A stretch of 11,144 nt of DNA from Prevotellaceae bacterium (GTDB taxonomy: Bacteria > Bacteroidota > Bacteroidia > Bacteroidales > UBA932). The notes beneath the pieces are model-generated. The model was not told the DNA's origin. It saw only the letters and a list, made by a program, of their open reading frames with translations, and did no database searches. The translations under genes were made by a program, and so were the position numbers. Location: contig JAISDK010000033.1 of assembly GCA_031264875.1 (NCBI GenBank), positions 1 to 11,144 on the forward strand, given 5' to 3'. This document shows, in pieces, positions 6,917-11,144 of this stretch. How positions within the stretch are numbered: position 1 is the first letter of the stretch; each line of letters starts with the position of its first letter.

Positions 6917-6930
6917 GTGCGATTTCGCAC
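6917..6930. promoter_or_regulatory. Palindromic operator-like site, middle copy
   Basis: GTGCGATTTCGCAC: perfect 6-bp arms around TT. Its centre is 21 bp (two helical turns) from the centre of the next copy, so a dimeric regulator would bind both on the same face of the DNA. CGATTTTTCC precedes it at 6901-6910. Confidence 0.55.
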
Positions 6931-6936
6931 ACCAAA

Positions 6937-6952
6937 TGTGCGGAATCGCACA
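6937..6952. promoter_or_regulatory. Palindromic operator-like site, proximal copy
   Basis: TGTGCGGAATCGCACA: arms TGTGCG/CGCACA around a short centre. It is about 55 bp upstream of the -24 element and about 80-95 bp from the predicted start, where activators of sigma-54 promoters commonly bind. Confidence 0.55.
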
Positions 6953-7005
6953 TCCTGCAAAAGTACCGCTTTTGCTAAATCATTAGTTTTAATACTGTTA
7001 TCTGT

Positions 7006-7022
7006 TTGGCACAGTTTTTGTA
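7006..7022 (+). promoter_or_regulatory. Sigma-54-type -24/-12 promoter before the tolC-like gene
   Basis: TTGGCACAGTTTTTGTA matches the RpoN consensus TTGGCACGnnnnTTGCA, with GG at 7008-7009 and the -12 TTG at 7018-7020 at the correct spacing. The deviations are A for G at the eighth position and T for C in the -12 GC. Transcription would start near 7033, leaving a leader of about 37 nt before the ATG at 7070. A near match to the sigma-A -7 element (TCTGTTTG, 7001-7008) overlaps it and is the alternative reading. Confidence 0.55.
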
Positions 7023-7069
7023 TATAATGTTGCGATTATATGATAAAATAGTATTAAAATATTGGTAAT

Positions 7070-8551
7070 ATGATAAATAAACACATAACATGTATCTTTT
7101 TTTCACTGATTACAGTGATGGCGCTCTATGCGCAGGAAGTTAAACCATTGACAATGACGATGGAAGAGGCGATAAATCTGGCTCGACGTCAATCGCCTTC
7201 CGTTGTTGCGGCAAGGCACAATTTCCATGCGGCATACTGGACCTATCGTTCTTTCAAGGCAAACAGTCTCCCGTCGATAAGTTTCTCATCGACGCCGAAT
7301 TTCAATCACCAGATCAATGTCATAACCATGCCCGACGGTACTTCGCAGTTTGTTCAGCAAAACCAGCTTATTGTTGACGGTAACATCTCTGTAAGTCAGA
7401 ATATTCCGCTAACCGGAGGAAACATATCCCTCAGCACGGGACTGAACAGGCTCGATATGTTCGGAGAGGTTAACTCTCACAGTTACAGAACAAATCCGGT
7501 ATCAATTTCGTTCCGGCAGTCTCTCAACGGATACAATTCGCTGAAATGGAGCGAAAAGACTGAACCCCTGCGTTTTGAAGCTGCCAAAAAAAACTATGTC
7601 GCAACACTTGAAAACGTCTCGTATAACGTCATTTCACAGTTTTTTTCCCTGGCGCTGGCACAGACAAATCTCGACATAGCGCTAACCAATTACCGGAGCG
7701 CCGACACGCTATACGCCTTTTCCGAAGGACGTTACAAAATCGGACGCATCACCGAGAGCGAAATGCTGCAAATGGAAGTCAAGCGGCTGAACGAGGAAAC
7801 AAACCTGATGAACGCCAAAGTAAGTCTCGAAGACAATATGCAGTCGTTCAGAACATACCTCGGAATAAAGGACACCGTGCCTATTGAAGTAATCACAGTC
7901 GCCACAGTTCCCGAATTGAATATCAGTCCCGATAAAGCCCTGTACATGGCAATAGAAAACAGTCCCTCAATCATTGACATGAAACGTCGTGAAATCGAGA
8001 GCGAAAGCCAGGTTGCATACTATAAGGCAAACGCCGGATTGCAGATGGACTTGAATGCCCAGTTAGGCCTTTCAAAAACAGGCACGGAACTGAGTACGGC
8101 ATATAAAGACCCTATTAACCAGCAATATGTACAGCTGGGGATAAGAGTGCCGATTCTTGACTGGGGACTCAACCGCGGACGACTCAAAGTTGCCGAATCA
8201 AACCGTCGCTTAACGGAAGTGCAGATAGAACAGGAACGTATCAGCTTCGAGCAGGAAATATTGAAACTGGTCAGGCAGTTCAACCTGCAGGCAGGTCAGA
8301 TACGCATAGCCGAAAAAACCGACTATACTGCCAATAAACGCAACGATGTAGCCCAGCGCCTGTATGTTATGGGACGATCAACAATTCTCGAACTCAACAG
8401 CGCAATCACCGAAAAAGACGCTGCCAAAAGAAACTATATCAACACTCTGTGGAATTTCTGGTCGTATTATTATACTATCAGGAGACTGACGCTCTACGAT
8501 TTTGAAAAAAATATTCCCCTTACCGAAGATTATGAATCATTACTCAAATAA
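7070..8551 (+). CDS. TolC family outer-membrane efflux protein
   Basis: A 493-residue outer-membrane channel component of a tripartite export system. Residues 1-21 are a signal peptide (hydrophobic ITCIFFSLITVMALYA, cleavage before QEV). Two tandem OEP repeats follow: the first opens with MTMEEAINLARRQSPSVVAA and contains the NSLPSISFSSTP strand; the second opens with SPDKALYMAIENSPSIID and contains VQLGIRVPILDWGLNRGRL. Each repeat has long amphipathic helices rich in Glu, Gln, Arg and Asn, as expected for the periplasmic barrel. Length is normal for the family. The HlyD-type gene starts 20 nt after its stop, so the two are almost certainly one operon and work together. A sigma-54-like promoter and palindromic sites upstream suggest activator-dependent expression. 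The ATG at 7070 gives the signal peptide directly; the leader (ATTGGTAAT) has no strong Shine-Dalgarno. The exported substrate cannot be told. Confidence 0.92.
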   Translation: MINKHITCIFFSLITVMALYAQEVKPLTMTMEEAINLARRQSPSVVAARHNFHAAYWTYRSFKANSLPSISFSSTPNFNHQINVITMPDGTSQFVQQNQLIVDGNISVSQNIPLTGGNISLSTGLNRLDMFGEVNSHSYRTNPVSISFRQSLNGYNSLKWSEKTEPLRFEAAKKNYVATLENVSYNVISQFFSLALAQTNLDIALTNYRSADTLYAFSEGRYKIGRITESEMLQMEVKRLNEETNLMNAKVSLEDNMQSFRTYLGIKDTVPIEVITVATVPELNISPDKALYMAIENSPSIIDMKRREIESESQVAYYKANAGLQMDLNAQLGLSKTGTELSTAYKDPINQQYVQLGIRVPILDWGLNRGRLKVAESNRRLTEVQIEQERISFEQEILKLVRQFNLQAGQIRIAEKTDYTANKRNDVAQRLYVMGRSTILELNSAITEKDAAKRNYINTLWNFWSYYYTIRRLTLYDFEKNIPLTEDYESLLK

Positions 8552-8571
8552 TTAAAAAAAAATATAAAATT

Positions 8572-9822
8572 ATGGATATTCAGTTAAAGAAAAAACACCC
8601 TGTAGTAAAATACAAATACTACATTTTAGCAGGCCTTGCCGTTACCGCCCTCATTATCTACCTGTCGAAGTCGATGGGAGGCCCCTCGAAACTGCGCTAT
8701 GATGCGGAAAACCTCCAAATTGTAGAAGTTAAACATGATAAATTTATGGAATACATAGATTTGGAAGGCATCGCACAACCCAAAATGACTATTAAAGTCA
8801 ACAGCCTCGAAAGCGGTACGGTGGACAGCATCGTTGCCGAAGAAGGAAGCATGCTGAAGCAGGGCGACATCATCATGATTCTGAAAAACAATGAACTGCA
8901 AAGAACTATCAATGATGAAAGGGATGAACTCGACAAGAAAAAAGTGTCTCACGAAGAAAAATTACTGCAAATGGAAAGACGGTCGTCGGAATTAAGACGC
9001 AGCATGCTCAAAACGGAATACGACCTGGAACGACTCAACAAACAGTACGTACTTGACCGTGAAGAATATCAGATGGGAATAAAAAGCAAGGCCGAACTGG
9101 ATGTGGCTTCGGACGAATTTAATTTCCAGCAGAAAAACACTATCATGCTGCTCAACGAACTGAAAAGCGATTCGCTGATGAATCTTATACAGTCAAGCCT
9201 CATGGAAAGCGACATGCAGCGCGAGGAAAAACGGTACATGCATAGCCGCGAGAGACTGGATAACCTCATTATCAGGGCGCCAATCAACGGACAACTGAGT
9301 TTTATAAGCGCCATATACGGCGAAAAAATCGGAGCGGGAGCAAATATCGGCGAGCAGAAAGTGATTGACGATTTGAAGATTAACACAAAAGTCAGCGAAT
9401 ACTATATCGACCGCGTTGCCATCGGCTTGACGGCAACTGTCACATATCTGAACAAAAAGTATCTGCTGAAAATAACCAAGCTGAATCCGGAGATTAAAGA
9501 CCGCATGTTTGAAATCGATCTCGTGTTTATCGGTGAAACGCCTGACAATATAAGAATTGGCAAATCATACAGAATACAGATAGAATTGGGACAGCCGGAG
9601 GACGCCCTGATTATCGAAAAAGGAAGCTTCTATCAAAATACCGGAGGACAGTGGATTTTCAAGCTGGACAAGTCGGGAAACAAGGCTATCAGAACAAATA
9701 TTACTGTTGGACGGCAGAATCCGGGACAGTACGAAGTGCTGGAAGGACTTTCGGCTGGCGACAAGGTGATTGTGTCAGGATACACCAGCTTTGGCGATGC
9801 CCAGGAACTTGTATTAAAATAA
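8572..9822 (+). CDS. HlyD-type periplasmic adaptor (membrane-fusion protein)
   Basis: A 416-residue adaptor that would join an inner-membrane transporter to the TolC-like channel encoded just upstream. A Lys-rich cytoplasmic start (MDIQLKKKHPVVKYK) is followed by one membrane anchor at about 17-34 (YILAGLAVTALIIYLS). The first half of the lipoyl domain lies at about 72-105 (ESGTVDSIVAEEGSMLKQGD). A long charged coiled coil spans about 105-230. The second lipoyl half is at 229-262 (LIIRAPINGQLSF, then GEKIGAGANIGE). Beta-barrel and membrane-proximal domains follow, ending VIVSGYTSFGDAQELVLK, a closing typical of Bacteroidota adaptors that pair with ABC exporters. Its partner transporter is not encoded downstream, where a repeat and a convergent gene follow. 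The ATG at 8572 follows an A-rich leader. The substrate is unknown. Confidence 0.9.
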   Translation: MDIQLKKKHPVVKYKYYILAGLAVTALIIYLSKSMGGPSKLRYDAENLQIVEVKHDKFMEYIDLEGIAQPKMTIKVNSLESGTVDSIVAEEGSMLKQGDIIMILKNNELQRTINDERDELDKKKVSHEEKLLQMERRSSELRRSMLKTEYDLERLNKQYVLDREEYQMGIKSKAELDVASDEFNFQQKNTIMLLNELKSDSLMNLIQSSLMESDMQREEKRYMHSRERLDNLIIRAPINGQLSFISAIYGEKIGAGANIGEQKVIDDLKINTKVSEYYIDRVAIGLTATVTYLNKKYLLKITKLNPEIKDRMFEIDLVFIGETPDNIRIGKSYRIQIELGQPEDALIIEKGSFYQNTGGQWIFKLDKSGNKAIRTNITVGRQNPGQYEVLEGLSAGDKVIVSGYTSFGDAQELVLK

Positions 9823-9841
9823 GTGGATAATGATTGATGGA

Positions 9842-9981
9842 TAATGATTAATGGTTAATGATTAATGATTAATGATTAATGGGAACGTGTAGTGAACGTG
9901 GGTGGTGAGCTATGACAATCATTAATCATTAATCATTAATCATTAACCATTAATCATTAACCATTAATCATTCACCATTAA
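9842..9981. repeat. ATTAATG heptamer tract folded as a long inverted repeat
   Basis: Tandem copies of the 7-bp unit ATTAATG (occasionally GTTAATG) run left to right at 9842-9881 and recur as the reverse complement at 9920-9959, forming a perfect 40-bp stem that even includes the matching GTTAATG variant. The loop is 38 nt (9882-9919). Further degenerate heptamers extend the left side back to about 9824 and the right side to about 9981, inside the 3' end of the DHH gene. Placed between two convergent genes it could act as a bidirectional transcription stop, although it has no GC-rich stem or U-tract. Confidence 0.9.
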
Positions 9982-10998
9982 TAGAGCATCTTTAAATTCC
10001 GGCAGTATGGATTTGAAAAACGTAACGGATTCACTCAGAGAAACAAAACTTTTGCCTCCAGATGCATTTTTGTGGCCTCCGCCATTGAAATATCTACGCG
10101 CCATATCATCGACGGAAAATTCTCCGACCGACCGTAACGACAGTTTTATATAGCCTTCCCTGCTCTCGGTTAAAAATACGGATAGCACAGTATCCCTGAT
10201 ACTCAACGGTATATTCACTAAACCTTCGGTATCTCCGGATTCAAATTCAAACCTGTCAAGTTCCTCCTTTGTAAGCGCGATACAGGCAGTGCGATATTCG
10301 GGCAGGACTTCAATCTTCGAAATAAAGTATCCCATCAAGCGCATCCTGTTTACAGAAAAGCTGTTATAGACCGACGAATGTATTTTTTCCCTGTTTATGC
10401 CACATTCCATCAAGTCGGCCACAATTCGAAACAGGTCGGACGAACAGCTGTGAGTAAAAGCGCCGGTATCGGTCATTATCCCGGCATACAAGGATTCTGC
10501 TATTTGTGGCGAAACATGCCTCCTGCCAGTAATTTGCCAGATTATGCGGTAAACTATTTCGCAGGTGCTGCTTATCGGAACATGTGAGAACGCCAGAGAA
10601 AAATTCTTTTCTTCAGCGCCGATATGATGGTCGATCAGTATCTTTTTTATGTCGAGTGTCATTATAAATTCGCCCAGCGCACCAAGGCGGGAAAGATTGT
10701 TAAAATCAAGACAGAACAGTAAATCCGAATTTTTCAGCAACCTCTCGCATGTATCCTTATTATTGAAATACACGTGAATATTTTCAGTTCCATTAATCCA
10801 TTTCAGAAAGTTGGGAAAATGATTCGGAACAATTATAATCGGATTAAACCCCCTTTTTCTCAAAAAGCTGCACCATCCCGTAGCAGAGCCTATCGCATCG
10901 CCGTCGGGATTAACATGGGTGACAACCGTGATTTTTTGACTTGTATTCAACAACTCAAACAGTTCTGCAATTTTCTTATCTGAAAACAATTTAATCAT
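9964..10998 (-). CDS. nrnA: DHH/DHHA1 phosphoesterase, NrnA-like (oligoribonuclease/pAp phosphatase)
   Basis: A 344-residue cytoplasmic DHH-family phosphoesterase. NrnA-type members degrade 2-5 nt RNA fragments from the 5' end and dephosphorylate 3'-phosphoadenosine 5'-phosphate with Mn2+. Metal-binding motifs are all present: THVNPDGDAIGS (His28, Asp32, Asp34), LDFNNLSRLG (Asp98), IDHH (Asp123-His125) and MTDTGAF (Asp177). The C-terminal DHHA1 substrate-binding motif YFNGGGHKNASGG is at about 305-320. Length is typical. The ATG at 10998 lies shortly before the first motif, as in relatives. The last codons (LLMVND) and the stop are made from degenerate copies of the adjacent heptamer repeat, so the original C-terminus may have been altered, although the motifs are intact. 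It is transcribed towards the HlyD gene and has its own promoter-like element. The family assignment is firm; NrnA rather than another DHH subfamily is likely but inferred. Confidence 0.88.
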   Translation of the reverse strand: MIKLFSDKKIAELFELLNTSQKITVVTHVNPDGDAIGSATGWCSFLRKRGFNPIIIVPNHFPNFLKWINGTENIHVYFNNKDTCERLLKNSDLLFCLDFNNLSRLGALGEFIMTLDIKKILIDHHIGAEEKNFSLAFSHVPISSTCEIVYRIIWQITGRRHVSPQIAESLYAGIMTDTGAFTHSCSSDLFRIVADLMECGINREKIHSSVYNSFSVNRMRLMGYFISKIEVLPEYRTACIALTKEELDRFEFESGDTEGLVNIPLSIRDTVLSVFLTESREGYIKLSLRSVGEFSVDDMARRYFNGGGHKNASGGKSFVSLSESVTFFKSILPEFKDALLMVND

Positions 10999-11028
10999 TT
11001 TATATCAATCTCTTATCCTCTCTCGATA

Positions 11029-11046
11029 CCATACTGCACTGTATGG
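11029..11046. repeat. Short inverted repeat in the leader of the NrnA-like gene
   Basis: CCATAC (11029-11034) and GTATGG (11041-11046) are 6-bp perfect arms around TGCACT. A second pair, GGCGC (11045-11049) and GCGCC (11061-11065), overlaps it by two bases, so the two hairpins are mutually exclusive. It could be an operator or a leader structure; evidence is only the symmetry. Confidence 0.35.
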
Positions 11047-11066
11047 CGCGGATGGGAAATGCGCCG

Positions 11067-11074
11067 CAAAAGTA
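11067..11074 (-). promoter_or_regulatory. Bacteroidota-type -7 promoter element for the NrnA-like gene
   Basis: The minus strand reads TACTTTTG, an exact match to TAnnTTTG. The -33 region about 20 nt upstream contains TTTCTG, a weak match to TTTG. A start near 11060 would give a leader of about 60 nt before the ATG at 10998. Confidence 0.5.
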
Positions 11075-11144
11075 GGAAAAAATTTCTCTTTCCCGCAGAA
11101 ACAGATTAACTTTACAGCCGGAAAAAAAATAGTAACACATTGTT

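Larger units (their letters stand above)
6651..7069. other. A/T-rich intergenic region with the TolC/HlyD control signals
   Basis: There is no credible gene in these 419 bases. The short frames across 6709-7027 are full of Phe, Cys and Arg codons created by the palindromes and have no family resemblance. The left part (6651-6790) is plain A/T-rich DNA in which I see nothing. The right part holds three palindromes, a duplicated module and a sigma-54-like promoter, listed separately. Confidence 0.7.

Noticed and set aside
6709..7027. Small proteins from open frames at 6960-6709 (minus) and 6806-7027 (plus)
   Set aside because: They are translations of the operator palindromes and A/T-rich DNA, on both strands at once, with no family likeness.
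9842..9959. Classical Rho-independent terminator
   Set aside because: The stem is nearly all A/T with a 38-nt loop and no T-tract adjoining a GC-rich stem, so I list it as a repeat that might stop transcription in another way.

Overview
The window looks like a chromosomal segment of a Bacteroidota bacterium, most likely Bacteroidales. Four things point there: start codons preceded by A/T-rich leaders with no clear Shine-Dalgarno; two good matches to the Bacteroidota sigma-A -7 element TAnnTTTG (5633-5640 and 11067-11074, both minus strand); the gene families present (exported Tricorn-like S41 peptidase, TolC/HlyD pair, NrnA-type DHH phosphoesterase, Rpn-family relic); and moderate GC with very A/T-rich intergenic DNA. 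No rRNA, tRNA or CRISPR was seen.

Region 1 (1-5640, minus strand) is a tightly packed directional cluster. It runs from a class I/II PLP aminotransferase (5617-4427) to an exported metallo-beta-lactamase-fold hydrolase (4409-3525), an exported 1091-residue Tricorn-type S41 peptidase (3502-227), and an unrecognised gene cut by the left edge (179-1). Gaps are 17, 22 and 47 nt, and the only promoter-like element seen is in front of the aminotransferase, so this is probably one operon. Two of its products are predicted to be exported.

Region 2 (5708-6650) is accessory-looking. A decayed, frameshifted C-terminal remnant of an Rpn-family (PD-(D/E)XK nuclease/putative transposase) gene ends at a near-perfect 24-bp inverted repeat. 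This abuts a tandem array of nine to ten 42-bp units, which abuts a second array of 21-bp units. The 42-bp units carry two quite different core sequences, yet both cores are palindromes of the same size. Inside the palindromes the non-terminal mismatches become G.U pairs if the minus strand is transcribed. This is the most intriguing structure in the window.

Region 3 (6651-9822, plus strand) has a 419-nt intergenic region followed by a TolC-type outer-membrane protein and an HlyD-type membrane-fusion protein, 20 nt apart. The intergenic region contains a close match to a sigma-54 -24/-12 promoter and three copies of a GTGCG-N4-CGCAC-like palindrome 80-230 bp upstream, placed as enhancer-binding sites would be. 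No inner-membrane transporter gene follows.

Region 4 (9823-11144): an ATTAATG heptamer tract forms a 40-bp perfect inverted repeat between the convergent HlyD and NrnA-like genes and runs into the 3' end of the latter. The NrnA-like gene (10998-9964, minus) has its own promoter-like element near the right edge.
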